A stretch of 64,000 bases of DNA from Stentor coeruleus (GCA_001970955.1 MPUH01000017.1:62001-126000); one strand, 5' to 3'. Positions 20,587 through 31,336 are shown, counted from the first letter of the stretch. A program made the numbers and translations. The notes: generated by a model from the sequence alone, not told the origin.

Positions 20587-21194
20587 TTATTTTATATAGG
20601 ATTTTAAGTAAGACTTCTTATTTAAGTTGTTTTCAATATTAATAAAGGAAAATTAGTATTGGAATATTAAATGAATTTTCTTGATATATGTTTATATTAG
20701 TGATGATGAATTTTATAATTGGTGATAATACTAGTATTGATGAGTGATGATAAATATAAATAGATAAGATTATATGATTTAAAAGATAGGGATATAAATC
20801 ATGTATCATATCCCTATCCTAAATCCGCAACTAGAAAATCCTAATTTCCTTCCACACCTAACTTCTAAAACCCTATACACTAAACCTAATCTTCCTCATT
20901 TTTTCCATAATAATCTCATCACAGGAACTATAAATTTCTTTTAATATCAACAACCACAATCTAACACCTTCATAATTAAAATCCCTATCATTACCCTAAT
21001 TTCCAAACTCTTATGATAAACTCAACCAAAACCCTCATCATCATCCATTTCTCTTTTCACCTATAACCAAACACCTAAAAAGCCTACAAATAAACTTTAC
21101 CCACAAAAAGTTTCACTAAATCACAATACCTTTATCTTATCATTAAAATTTAATCTAATATCCAAAACATACCTGGTGCAAAAAATAAGGCATA
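20587..21194. other. Intergenic region with a perfect hairpin at the composition switch
   Basis: It lies between two plus-strand genes. The first ~200 bp are G-containing and C-poor (3' flank of TFIIF beta). From ~20808 to 21190 the strand is C-rich and almost free of G (5' flank of the carboxypeptidase homologue). The perfect inverted repeat 20785-20818 sits exactly at the switch. Confidence 0.65.
20785..20818. terminator. Perfect 11-bp inverted repeat (candidate boundary hairpin)
   Basis: The left arm GATAGGGATAT (20785-20795) and right arm ATATCCCTATC (20808-20818) are exact reverse complements around a 12-nt loop. It lies ~200 bp after the TFIIF beta stop and ~375 bp before the next start. 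A transcript 3'-end or protein-binding role is only inferred; the type is chosen for position, not for proven function. Confidence 0.35.
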
Positions 21195-22460
21195 ATGTTT
21201 TTAATAGCCTTATTGACAGTCTTTGTCCAAGCTGACACTGATAGGCCATTCAGCATTCTTGGTTTCACTGGAGTAGCTGGGGAGATTTTAATGAACCCTC
21301 TAACAGGTAGTTCATTATTTTTCTGGCAGTATAACTCACAGAATGGGAATATTACTACAGACACTAGACCATTAGTAATTTGGACCCAAGGAGGTCCAGG
21401 TTGTGCAAGTGAATTAGGTATGCTCGCTGAAGGAATATCTCCAATTTACATTGATGATTCTGGCAATCCACAACCTAGTTCTAGTACTTGGATTACCCGA
21501 GTCCACCTTCTAGCAATTGACTTCCCTTATGGTGCAGGGTTTTCTTATGCTTCTCAATATACGGATGCAATGAATACTAGTTTTACAGCAACAAACTACC
21601 TTTATTCATTCCTTCAAACCCTTGGCTCAAAATACCCAACCTGGTTCCAAAGAGATGTTTATTGGTTTGGAGAAGACTACTCAGGAAGGTTCGTTCCAGA
21701 AATAGCTGCAACAATTCTCCATAACAATCAAATTCAAGGAAATATTGTCATAAAACTTAAAGGTATCGCCCTTGGTGACCCTTGGCTTGATGCTCAATAT
21801 CAGACCCAATATTACGACATGTCAGCTTTCTATATGAGTTTAGTTAACCCTCAGCAACAATCAATCTTAGCTAGTGCTGAACAAAATATATACAATCAAA
21901 TCCAAGCAGGGAACTTCTCAACAGCATATTCTCTTTTCCAACTAATGCTTGGTCAATTTGAATCATTCAGTGATAATGTTGATATTTATGATACCCGAAC
22001 TTATACCATGCCATCATTTTCAGGTCTTTCTAGTTTTTTAAATAGTAACACTACCAAATCTATGCTAGGTGTTCCACTAGGATCAACATGGCAAATTTGT
22101 AACCCTTCAGTTAAAGCAGCATTTGGTAATGATAGTATGTTAAACTTGACTTCAACTTTTATTCCATATCTTTTAGGTCAAATGAAAGTTATGATTTATC
22201 ATGGTGAAGATGATATGTATTGTAACACCCCTGGACTTAGTCATTTCCTTAAAAGTTTAAACTGGCCTTATATTCAAAACTTTATGGCAAGTAGAAGAGG
22301 TACATGGAGTGTTATGAATAATATTGCAGGATATGCACAAACATATAGTAACTTAACTTATATCCAAGTCCTCGATGCTGGTAATCAAGTTGGTGTTAAG
22401 CAGCCTTATGCTCTACGCGACTTGGCTTTCCGCTTTATTTTTAACCAAGGCTGGAATTAA
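21195..22460 (+). CDS. Secreted serine-carboxypeptidase (S10) homologue lacking catalytic Ser and His
   Basis: 421 residues, one exon, with a short N-terminal signal peptide (MFLIALLTVFVQA). The S10 fold is clear: IWTQGGPGCAS (oxyanion-hole block), DFPYGAGFSYA, then the nucleophile elbow WFGEDYSGRFVPEIA and, near the end, IYHGEDDMYCNTPG. In active S10 enzymes the elbow reads GESYxG; here the catalytic Ser is replaced by Asp (D161). The catalytic His block (GGHMVP) reads AGNQVG, so His is replaced by Asn (N397). The acid D340 and the GGPGC block are kept. The protein is therefore probably a secreted or lysosomal pseudopeptidase, perhaps a binding or regulatory protein. The frame is intact and its sequence is well ordered, so this is not a recent pseudogene. 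Confidence 0.88.
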   Translation: MFLIALLTVFVQADTDRPFSILGFTGVAGEILMNPLTGSSLFFWQYNSQNGNITTDTRPLVIWTQGGPGCASELGMLAEGISPIYIDDSGNPQPSSSTWITRVHLLAIDFPYGAGFSYASQYTDAMNTSFTATNYLYSFLQTLGSKYPTWFQRDVYWFGEDYSGRFVPEIAATILHNNQIQGNIVIKLKGIALGDPWLDAQYQTQYYDMSAFYMSLVNPQQQSILASAEQNIYNQIQAGNFSTAYSLFQLMLGQFESFSDNVDIYDTRTYTMPSFSGLSSFLNSNTTKSMLGVPLGSTWQICNPSVKAAFGNDSMLNLTSTFIPYLLGQMKVMIYHGEDDMYCNTPGLSHFLKSLNWPYIQNFMASRRGTWSVMNNIAGYAQTYSNLTYIQVLDAGNQVGVKQPYALRDLAFRFIFNQGWN

Positions 22461-22506
22461 GTAATAGCTAGTTAAATTCTCAGATTTAAATAAATTACAC
22501 TAGTTT

Positions 22507-23316
22507 CTAATAGAGCTCTTCTGCTAAGGGCTTTAATGGAGACTCAATCCCGTAGTCAACTAAAGGTTCTAAGCCTAATTCACGATTAGCATCTAGGCTT
22601 ATTGTCCTTGATAAAAGCAAAGGAGGAAGATTATCAGTGGTCTCAAATACAGAGTTTAAGTTTAAAAGGTCAGGGATTTTTGTTTCTTCAGGTTCTTCAG
22701 TGAAGTCTAATTTAGCTTCTTTTTCACAGATCCCAGAAGGTGGGGCTATTTGTAACAAGTCATCAACATAGTAATTGTAATCTACTATTACTTGATCTGG
22801 GGAGTATAAAAAACTATTAAAAGCTTGATTTAAACCTCTTAAAGACAATTGAAGCTTTTCACGGTGAAGGGAGAACCATTTATCATAGCCTATAAGAAAC
22901 CCTGGATGTTTACTTGATATGTAGCTTTTTATTGCAAGAAGGTCTTCACTTTCATTAAGGTTTATTTTAGCTGCATAGGCTGAATATAAAAACAAAACTT
23001 GGATTTTTTTCGTTCTGTCGCTCCAAACTGCTTTTTCAAGGAATATGTTCCAGATAATAACCTCAAGGTCGTTAAGTAGAAAATCTTTACATGTTTCTTC
23101 GAGCATTCGTAAGAGAGGAAGACTTTTAAGATCACTTGGAACTAAAGAACAGCTTGCAATTATTTTTAGGAAGATTAGAATATGTTGAGTTAGCCCATCT
23201 TTGATGTAGAAGTCAAGCATTTTCTCGTATGTTTTTTCAAGTCTTTCTACGCCTTCTTCAAGCTTAGATTTTTTTATGGGTATGTTGGAATCAAGTACGC
23301 TCATGTGTTTTGTCAT
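22507..23316 (-). CDS. Hypothetical helical protein
   Basis: 269 residues, one exon. Residues ~15-170 are predicted alpha-helical with repeated Leu/Ile/Phe-rich helices (GLTQHILIFLKIIASCSLVP, EVIIWNIFLEKAVW), like a small helical-repeat domain. The C-terminal ~90 residues are acidic, Leu/Pro-rich and probably unstructured. I do not recognise a family. It is convergent with the carboxypeptidase homologue, the stops being only 46 bp apart. Confidence 0.6.
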   Translation of the reverse strand: MTKHMSVLDSNIPIKKSKLEEGVERLEKTYEKMLDFYIKDGLTQHILIFLKIIASCSLVPSDLKSLPLLRMLEETCKDFLLNDLEVIIWNIFLEKAVWSDRTKKIQVLFLYSAYAAKINLNESEDLLAIKSYISSKHPGFLIGYDKWFSLHREKLQLSLRGLNQAFNSFLYSPDQVIVDYNYYVDDLLQIAPPSGICEKEAKLDFTEEPEETKIPDLLNLNSVFETTDNLPPLLLSRTISLDANRELGLEPLVDYGIESPLKPLAEELY

Positions 23317-23650
23317 TCAATATTAGATTTAATAAAAATATCATCGGGACTTATCGGGACATATTTACTCTAATATCAACTACTCAATAACTAAAACTCT
23401 TAAAATAATTTCCTTACAAAGTCTTTTTTATTCTTCATATATCTTATTTCTCGTCTATCACATGGATTTTTTTTCCTTTTGAACTTATTTATTTTTTAAA
23501 GTTTTAAGTCATTTGTTTATATATTTTATATTTTTCTCATATATTTCAAGCTATTTTGAGTTTTTTCGAATAGGCTTTTCTGTATTTTGGCATGATTTTT
23601 CTTAGAACAGATGAAAATTATATAAAATTTTATTAGTTTTTATATTAGTT
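23317..23650. other. Intergenic region, nothing recognised
   Basis: AT-rich spacer between two minus-strand genes. Unlike most 5' flanks in the window, its plus strand near 23320-23480 is C-containing rather than G-rich. No feature was supported. Confidence 0.6.
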
Positions 23651-24232
23651 TTAAAGAGATTCTTCGAATGTTACGTTCCTAGAGGACTTTTCAGGGGAGT
23701 GCCATTTCCAGTCTTCTTTTTTAGTAAGGTTTGATTTATTGAACATTGTTGTATAAAGTCTGCAGATTTTATCAACTTCAAAGCTTTTTAGTTGTTGAGA
23801 ATGGTTGCTTTCTACGAGGATTTTCATATCTTCTTTGTTTTGAGGGATTTTTTGAGGTTTTTCTTTGACCCCAAGGTGATTTTCTATATCTTTTTGGCTT
23901 AAAAATCTTGCTGGTCTTGTATGTTTTATTGGTTTAGCTTTTGGGAGGTTGTTGGGACATGAAGTTTTGCGAGTTTTTATGGGGTTTTGGTTTTTTATGT
24001 AATCTTGGCTTGAAATCCTAGGTTTTTTTAACGTAAGTAATGGAGATAAACTAGGTTTTTTTGTTTTAACGTATGTTTTTAAATAATTTGAAAAATGATT
24101 GAATCTTCCTGGGACTTTTGAAGAGTTGTAAAGTGGAGTTTCACTTGAAAAAGGAGTAAGAGCGCGCAGTTTAGTGCTTGCTGAGTTTGAGCAGTGATAA
24201 ATGTTTGGAGAATACAACAATCTTATTGCCAT
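23651..24232 (-). CDS. Small basic hypothetical protein
   Basis: 193 residues, one exon, starting MAIRLLYSPNIYHCSNSAS. It is rich in Lys, Ser, Pro and Asn with no membrane segment and little predicted structure except a short helix near residues 145-165. No domain was recognised. Its composition is coding-like compared with the flanks. A microtubule- or membrane-associated disordered protein is possible but not shown. Confidence 0.55.
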   Translation of the reverse strand: MAIRLLYSPNIYHCSNSASTKLRALTPFSSETPLYNSSKVPGRFNHFSNYLKTYVKTKKPSLSPLLTLKKPRISSQDYIKNQNPIKTRKTSCPNNLPKAKPIKHTRPARFLSQKDIENHLGVKEKPQKIPQNKEDMKILVESNHSQQLKSFEVDKICRLYTTMFNKSNLTKKEDWKWHSPEKSSRNVTFEESL

Positions 24233-24729
24233 ATATAAATGAAATGATATCTTTATAGGGAAAATGGATAGGAATATAGGATTTGATAGATTTTTTTGTA
24301 TATATTTTAAGTTGGTTTTTTAAAATTAAAGCTTGAAGAGAAAATCAAGGATTTTAATTTTTTTTTTGATGACTCAGTTCGCTTATTTAAAATCACTTTC
24401 ATTTTATCAACATGATATCTTAATATTTTCAATTTCACTAATATTTCTTATCCCAAAGCTATTAGACAAATGATAAAGTTTAAATATATAAAATCTACTT
24501 TTCATCTATCCAGTATCTCTAATTTTAATATATTTAATCATTATGTGGATTATTATAAAATCTTCTTACTTTTTAGATAAACAATCTTTGAGTTAATTCA
24601 TATAACAAAAATTTATATATACCACAATTAAATTTACCTACATTTAAAAGTAAAAATTAATACATATTAAAATATTACCTTAAATCACAAAACTACACAT
24701 AATCTCCATCCTATCTTTAAAACATTTAA
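24233..24729. other. Intergenic region, nothing recognised
   Basis: The plus strand is G-containing just after 24232 and then C-rich and G-poor to 24729, consistent with a 5' flank followed by a 3' flank of minus-strand genes. No other feature is seen. Confidence 0.6.
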
Positions 24730-26352
24730 CTATTTAATTTTAGTTTCTTTGTAATAACATTGCTTATTCACTATAATCCTCCAAACTCTAATAGTATTTT
24801 TCATCGTAGTGACAAGTAAATATTTATTCCTCTTACAAAATCTTGCTGCACTAATTTTTCCTTTATGTTTAGGTAGCATACATACAAGTGTTAATTTTTC
24901 TAAATCCCAAACACCCATTCTATAATCATCTGATGTTGATATCATAATTCTTCCATCTTCAGTTGTGACAATACTTTTAATTTTCCTTCTATGTTCAGTT
25001 AAAACAGCTATAGGAGTATTATTATCTATAGTCCATAATAAAATATGACCATTACTTAACCCTGTAATATAATATTTATTATTAGATGTAACAGAAATAC
25101 ATTTTATTTGTATGTTTTGATCTTCAATCTTATTAATTTTTCTATAAGTTTGGAGATTCCAAATTGATATTGTTGTTTTAGTTGTTGCGAAAATATGACT
25201 GTTATCAGGACTTATTGCGAGAGCGTTTGTTTTTGTATAGACTTCTTTGATAGAATGAAGTTCTTGGTTATTTATAAGATCCCATATACGGATAGTTCTA
25301 TCAGGAGCGAAAGATACTGCAATTTTTCTGTCTGGGCTTCTTATGAGTAGGGAAGCTGGGATTATATGTCCAGGAAAACTAAATTCTATCTTTTTTTCCC
25401 TATATTTCCATAACTCTGTTGGTATTCCTGATATAGGATTATGAACTATCAACAAAAAATTATCAATAGGGTCAATGAATTTTATATTAGAAATAGTAAA
25501 TCGTGTTATAATCCTTTTTTCCAATATATTCCAATACCTTACTTTTCCAGATATATACCCAGCAACAACAACTTCATCATTTTCAGTCAAACAAGCAGAT
25601 AAAATTATATCACTTTTTACTCTTAAATAACTAATACACTGGCTACTTTCAAAATCAAGGACTACAATGAATTTCTTAAAAACTGCCACTGCAAACTCGT
25701 TATTTTTAGACAAAAACGCAAAATACGCAACCTGTAATTCTCTCCTCAACACCCTTTCTTCACATAATTTTTCTAAATCCCATACCCTAACAGTCTTATC
25801 CATAGAAGCTGAAATTGCTTTTTTATTGTCATTAGTCAATACAATACTATTAATTTTAGAAAAATGCCCACCAACTAAAGCAGCTTTTTTTTTCTCCACC
25901 AAATACCAGATTTTAATTTTAGTATCATCTGACCCAGAAACAATAAAAGAAGAATCATCAGATATAGCTAAACAAGTAACATCTTTGTTATGAAGTTTTT
26001 TAGATTTTGTGACTAGTCGAGTTTTAAGGTCCCAGATTTTAATGAACCCAGAATCTAAACCACAAATTCCCATTGTAGAACAAGATGATATCGCAACACT
26101 TAATGGTGTTTCTGGTTTTGTTATTAAAGTAAAAATTTTTTCATGTTGCAAAATATTCCAAAATTCGATAAAACCTGAAAAAGATGCAAGGGCTACAAGT
26201 TGGTGGTCTTTTGATTTTGCTATTGAAGTGACATGCTTTATACCACGAATATAACATTTATGATAGAATTTTATTTCTTGGCTAAGGTCTTTCATATGAT
26301 TTGTCATTTGGTTGTAATCTCTTTTTCTTATGTCTTTGTTGAGTCGGACCAT
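24730..26352 (-). CDS. WD40-repeat propeller protein
   Basis: 540 residues, one exon. At least ten WD40 repeats run from residue ~50 to the C-terminus. Typical ones are ISDDSSFIVSGSDDTKIKIW, LTNDNKKAISASMDKTVRVW and SPDRKIAVSFAPDRTIRIW, each with the GH/D...W/F-D signature. The repeats could form two propellers. There is no additional domain apart from a basic ~45-residue N-terminus. WD40 proteins are scaffolds; ciliates have many lineage-specific members. Nothing in the sequence ties it to a specific complex. Confidence 0.85.
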   Translation of the reverse strand: MVRLNKDIRKRDYNQMTNHMKDLSQEIKFYHKCYIRGIKHVTSIAKSKDHQLVALASFSGFIEFWNILQHEKIFTLITKPETPLSVAISSCSTMGICGLDSGFIKIWDLKTRLVTKSKKLHNKDVTCLAISDDSSFIVSGSDDTKIKIWYLVEKKKAALVGGHFSKINSIVLTNDNKKAISASMDKTVRVWDLEKLCEERVLRRELQVAYFAFLSKNNEFAVAVFKKFIVVLDFESSQCISYLRVKSDIILSACLTENDEVVVAGYISGKVRYWNILEKRIITRFTISNIKFIDPIDNFLLIVHNPISGIPTELWKYREKKIEFSFPGHIIPASLLIRSPDRKIAVSFAPDRTIRIWDLINNQELHSIKEVYTKTNALAISPDNSHIFATTKTTISIWNLQTYRKINKIEDQNIQIKCISVTSNNKYYITGLSNGHILLWTIDNNTPIAVLTEHRRKIKSIVTTEDGRIMISTSDDYRMGVWDLEKLTLVCMLPKHKGKISAARFCKRNKYLLVTTMKNTIRVWRIIVNKQCYYKETKIK

Positions 26353-26864
26353 TTTTTATTGGGGGCTTTAGTGATATTGTTTAACTATCTTTGTTAAAAG
26401 TATTAGTATTAAAGGAAATAGGTATATTTTGTATGTAAAATAAGAGTTTTAATTTAAGTTTGATAGGAAAATGCGGTTAATGTAGCATGTATAGGTTTAA
26501 AATATTGTAAAAAATAATTAGGTTAGAGTTTTTTAGTTTAAAAAAATTGTTGAGTTTTTGTTGGGATGTTTTGAATGGTACGATTAATTTTGTGTGTTAC
26601 TTAAAATATTATAATAGATTATAAGGATAACTATATATATGCTTATTTAAATTATGTGATTTGTTGATGAGATTTCGGTATTTTGATTTTTCATGTGGTT
26701 GTATACTTAAATGTTGAATATTATTTTGCTATGCAGAATGTGTTTTTGTTTAAAAACTTCAATAAAATCATCAAGCATGATTTCAATAAAATTAAACCAG
26801 GGTAAGCATTTTATATAATATACAGTTCTGCTTATTGTCTATATCAAGCATTTAATCATTTTAT
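26353..26864. other. Intergenic region between divergent genes
   Basis: This probable shared promoter region lies between the WD40 gene (-) and the giant membrane protein gene (+). The plus strand is G-rich near the WD40 start. Nothing further was supported. Confidence 0.6.
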
Positions 26865-29800
26865 ATGATAATGTTAATTCTGTTGATTTTTTTTCAAGTT
26901 CAAGCTGTAGAAATTATCCAGCCTATACCTGAGTATATAATATCCCCTGGAGAAAATTATTATCTACCCTTGTACAATTACTTTTATGGAGACTTTATTG
27001 GATTTAATATTTCAAGCAATAAGACTGGCATAGACATAGTAAGCAACAACAGTATATCAATAAGTCAAAATGATATTGTGTATAATTTGACTGAAAAATT
27101 GAACTACACAGTAACGAGCATATTAACAACAATAGAATACTACTCAAATACTTACTATATTGTAATATCTTCTTACTCCCTTTTACTCTTTGATTTAAGA
27201 AGCCCCGATATACTTATAAGCGAGTGCGAAATAAGTGGTGATGATAGCAGCTTTAAAGAAATAATTAAAGTACTACCATTAAAGGTTTCTTTTAGCAACA
27301 TTCAGATTCTTGTGTTTTATTTGTCAAAAGCTTATAATGGAAATAAAGAAAGCAAAGGAAAAGGTGAAATTTACTATAAAAATAGTTTCAAAATCATTGA
27401 CTTTACTACTTGGCTTCAAGACAATAGTTGTGAAAAATATAAAATAATAAATGATATTGAGCTTTGGGATGTTAAACATGCCTATGATTATTTTCTATTT
27501 GAAATTCCAAATCTAGTAGTTGGAAGCAGTAATTCTATGTTAATTCCAATGGTTTATTACAATTACTATAAAGGAGAAATTTATATTTATAATTTTACTG
27601 ACTATTTGAATCCTGGACTGCATTCCTTTTTGAACTTTAGTGGAGAAGCTCCAGAAGATAGTCTTGTTTATGATAATTATCTCTATATTATAACGAATAA
27701 ATACAAGATTTTCTGTTATAGCTTGGATAATTTATATAACCCTTATGCCATGACTTATGCTGATGATTGGGGACCATTATTAAAACTGCAAATTTCTTTA
27801 AACGGTAACTCTATAATCATTACAACAAATTCCGCTTTTATAACCCTTAGCACTCCAGATTTACAAAGAGTTTATTATAAAAATATTACATTTCAATTTT
27901 TGCCAGGGTTGATACATAGAATAATAGAATTACCAGAATATGATCTTTTTGTTCAAAATTTACTTGGGAAATCTATATTGTATATTTCTCAAAACAACAA
28001 TTATTTTAATATCATTCAGAGATTAGAGATTTCTGATTCAACAAATGTACAATGGGCTGCTTTTCAAGATTTTCCAAGTGATATAAAAGTTATTATTGTA
28101 AATAAACATACAATTAATATGATAAAATTTAATATAACACTGGCAAATCTTTGTATAGATCAAGAAACTAATTCAAATTTGATAATAAAAGCGTATGACT
28201 TGAATAATACAGATGATTATGTAGAGTTACCATTTGAAGTTAGTAAAGCTACTAATAAAGAGTTAATTATCTATGATAACAATCAAGATATACATTATAA
28301 TATCCAATGTGATGGATTATCCTTTATTTGGAAAGTTAATTGCTATGATTTATTTTCTGCACCAAACCTAACATGTGAAATCAGTGATATAAAATATTCT
28401 GATAACAATATAGATCAAATTACGGTGATTAATAATCGTTGTATTTATAATGAGGGTTATAAAATTAGTGTTCCTTATATACTGCCTTATATGATTTCCT
28501 ACAAGAATTTAGTTATATTTTTCAATTCATCTCATGCAATTATATATAGCTTAGAGACTTTGGAAAGAGTTTCAGAACTAATGCCATTTAGATTTACTGA
28601 CAGTGTTGAAAAAATGTATGTTTATGGGGATTATATTTATGCACTTCATTGTTGTGATAATAAAAATAGCGCTTCAACCTTATCTATAATAAAAAATATC
28701 TATACTCTTTCCCCAGGTTATAGTGTAGAATTGTATGACATTTTTGATGTAGCTTTCACAGAAAATCTTACTCTTGCAATATCACATAAAAACATTTCAG
28801 GTTATTCACAAGATCTCTTAAATAATTACTTCATTACGAATGAAATAGAAATTATGGCTTTTGCATCTTATAATAACTTTATTTATACTTTGCAAAATAA
28901 TGTGATCCTTATTCAAAATCTTTTAGAAGTATCTTATTTACATGCAATAAATATAAGCAATGAAAATTATAGTTATTTATATGCTAATGCTGATTATATA
29001 ATACTTTATAATGAGACAGCAGCTACTCTTTATGACTCTTCATTTTATGATGAAATAAAAACTTTGGATTTTGATAAACCTTGGATTTGTATGTCTATGT
29101 TAAACAACTCTATAGTAACAATAGAAGGTAAAAATTTAAACTTATACAACTTTGATAATTTTATTTACAATTCATTAATTGGAACTTATGTTCTTGATTA
29201 TATTCCTGATAATTGTACGATTATTTTCAATGAAATGGATAATAATTTATCAGTTATGACTAACTCAGATTTCATGGTTATTAATTATAACCCATTAGGA
29301 TCAAATATTGGGATTTATTCTTCATTGATTTCAAATGTAAGTTTAAGTAGTTCAATTTTGCCGATATATGTGAATATTACGGCTGATGCATTTAAAGGCA
29401 CCGAAAATGATAGTTCAAGCTTGGTAGTTGAACTTGATTTAAATATCAATGGGCTTACTTATAATATCATGAATATGAACTCAAATAACATTACTCTGAG
29501 TTGTGATGGGGAATATTATTATAACCTTGACAACGCTATTACTGGGCAAAACATATCTTTTTCTACCAATGAAAAAAATATAGACATACAACTAAGTCAG
29601 ATTATTGAAAATATTGGGAATTATTCATATAAAGGGCTTCAGTTTTTCGTTGATGATAACTATAATTTAACTGTGAGCATTGATGATAATTCTATATTTA
29701 TTAACAACCAGAGTATATATCCCCCACCCGAGTATTCTTATATTAAAATGACATTTATATCATTAAAATATCTGAACTCATTTAATCAATTATTATATTT

Positions 29801-31052
29801 TTTTACTGGGTCTTATAATGAAACCTATGAATACAATTACTGGAGAGCAAATTCATCTTTAATACTTCAAAATACTGAGTATTTTATAACTCTATGGTAT
29901 TATAATATTGAAACTGAAAAGCTTAGTCATTTATACAGTAAGACAATATTTGTTAGACCAGATAAAATCCGTGTAGTCGCCTTAAACTCTAAGAAATTCA
30001 TGCTTTTTACATTCAACACTTTTCAATCACCCCAACCAAACATGACTTATAAAAACGTGGTTTATATTTTTAATAGTGTTTTGGATCCTATGCCCGTAGA
30101 ATTTACTATTTTAGGTATTAACACTATTTATGTTTCTGATATTGTTGGTATATATGATCCAATATTTAATCATTATTATATGTATATTGCTGATATAAAT
30201 TATGGAATTAGGATTTTCAAGGTAATAGACAACTTGGATTTAAAAAAAATGGGAATAGTTCAATTAGATCAAAGTATTGCTAGTCTTGCTTTAAGTTATC
30301 CTATAATGTATATCACAACAGAATCTACCAATGTGTATAAATATATCGTCAATAATTTTATAAATTTTCAATTTATTGGTGCTATATATGCTATAAATGA
30401 AGGATTTAATCCTTTACCTGCAACAATGATTTTAGATAAAGATTATGAAGCTACTTATTTAGCACAAATAATATATAATTCAATCAATTCAAACAGTTCA
30501 AACAGTTCAGATAATTCAAATTCTTCTTATTTTCTTCAAGTCATAAATCTTAATAGTCCATCAACTTCAAATATCCTAACAGAATATTACCTTACAAATA
30601 ACAATTATAATTTTTCTTTAGCTTTTCAACAATCAAATAACGTTTTAGTTTTCTATAATGAGTTGCTATTTAAATTTGTAATCAGTCCTGGTAAATTAAG
30701 TCTAAATTGCAGTAATAAGAATAATTATAAATCAGGCACTTATGATTATAATGTATCTGCTTTCAATCAATATTATAATGTCAATCTCCCATTTAAAATC
30801 AAAGTAACTAAAGAGCATTATCAGTCAGGATCTTTAGGAAATTCACTTAATTTATCAATAATTTTGATTATTGCTGGTGGCAGTATAGGCTTTTTAATTG
30901 TAATATTTTTAGTTTGGAAAAAATTCTTCAGAAGAGCTAAAAAGAAAACTAATGTCTCCCCTGGATTGTTTATATATGATTTTTACGAGATTGAAAAAGA
31001 AGTGTTGATTGGGATGATAGTTGATGATAAGGATAATTTAAGTTTAGATTAA
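26865..31052 (+). CDS. Giant single-pass membrane protein with large glycosylated ectodomain
   Basis: 1395 residues, one exon. It has an N-terminal signal peptide (MIMLILLIFFQVQA) and a ~1320-residue ectodomain that is Asn/Tyr/Ile-rich, with very many N-x-S/T sites. Its recurring beta-strand pairs look like WD-like or bacterial-type propellers (LYIITNKYKIFCYSLDN, VYGDYIYALHCCDNKN). Near residues ~1295-1315 the region just before the membrane has a cadherin-like sandwich ending (GTYDYNVSAFNQYYNVNLPF). A single TM helix (IILIIAGGSIGFLIVIFLVW) precedes a stop-transfer FFRRAKKK and a ~40-residue cytoplasmic tail. A cell-surface or vacuolar receptor or adhesion protein is the likeliest role. No named family is evident. 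Confidence 0.75.
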   Translation: MIMLILLIFFQVQAVEIIQPIPEYIISPGENYYLPLYNYFYGDFIGFNISSNKTGIDIVSNNSISISQNDIVYNLTEKLNYTVTSILTTIEYYSNTYYIVISSYSLLLFDLRSPDILISECEISGDDSSFKEIIKVLPLKVSFSNIQILVFYLSKAYNGNKESKGKGEIYYKNSFKIIDFTTWLQDNSCEKYKIINDIELWDVKHAYDYFLFEIPNLVVGSSNSMLIPMVYYNYYKGEIYIYNFTDYLNPGLHSFLNFSGEAPEDSLVYDNYLYIITNKYKIFCYSLDNLYNPYAMTYADDWGPLLKLQISLNGNSIIITTNSAFITLSTPDLQRVYYKNITFQFLPGLIHRIIELPEYDLFVQNLLGKSILYISQNNNYFNIIQRLEISDSTNVQWAAFQDFPSDIKVIIVNKHTINMIKFNITLANLCIDQETNSNLIIKAYDLNNTDDYVELPFEVSKATNKELIIYDNNQDIHYNIQCDGLSFIWKVNCYDLFSAPNLTCEISDIKYSDNNIDQITVINNRCIYNEGYKISVPYILPYMISYKNLVIFFNSSHAIIYSLETLERVSELMPFRFTDSVEKMYVYGDYIYALHCCDNKNSASTLSIIKNIYTLSPGYSVELYDIFDVAFTENLTLAISHKNISGYSQDLLNNYFITNEIEIMAFASYNNFIYTLQNNVILIQNLLEVSYLHAINISNENYSYLYANADYIILYNETAATLYDSSFYDEIKTLDFDKPWICMSMLNNSIVTIEGKNLNLYNFDNFIYNSLIGTYVLDYIPDNCTIIFNEMDNNLSVMTNSDFMVINYNPLGSNIGIYSSLISNVSLSSSILPIYVNITADAFKGTENDSSSLVVELDLNINGLTYNIMNMNSNNITLSCDGEYYYNLDNAITGQNISFSTNEKNIDIQLSQIIENIGNYSYKGLQFFVDDNYNLTVSIDDNSIFINNQSIYPPPEYSYIKMTFISLKYLNSFNQLLYFFTGSYNETYEYNYWRANSSLILQNTEYFITLWYYNIETEKLSHLYSKTIFVRPDKIRVVALNSKKFMLFTFNTFQSPQPNMTYKNVVYIFNSVLDPMPVEFTILGINTIYVSDIVGIYDPIFNHYYMYIADINYGIRIFKVIDNLDLKKMGIVQLDQSIASLALSYPIMYITTESTNVYKYIVNNFINFQFIGAIYAINEGFNPLPATMILDKDYEATYLAQIIYNSINSNSSNSSDNSNSSYFLQVINLNSPSTSNILTEYYLTNNNYNFSLAFQQSNNVLVFYNELLFKFVISPGKLSLNCSNKNNYKSGTYDYNVSAFNQYYNVNLPFKIKVTKEHYQSGSLGNSLNLSIILIIAGGSIGFLIVIFLVWKKFFRRAKKKTNVSPGLFIYDFYEIEKEVLIGMIVDDKDNLSLD

Positions 31053-31336
31053 AAATTATATTTATGTGTTTGCTATTATTAGACTTATTAAGATTTATAA
31101 AAGGCTAAGGCAAAAAAACATTAAGAAATGAAGAATGTCTTTTGACTCAGAGGATATTTTGATAAGAAATACTATTTAGTAGATAACTATGTTTATAATA
31201 TTGTTTAAAACCTACACAAACCGACCTGCACAAAAAGTTGATATTCACTAAAACTTATAAAAAAAAATGACTACCTCTCAAAAAATCCTCCTTATCTAAA
31301 TTCTTCATCTCCTAACAAATTTTTCTAAATCCATAA

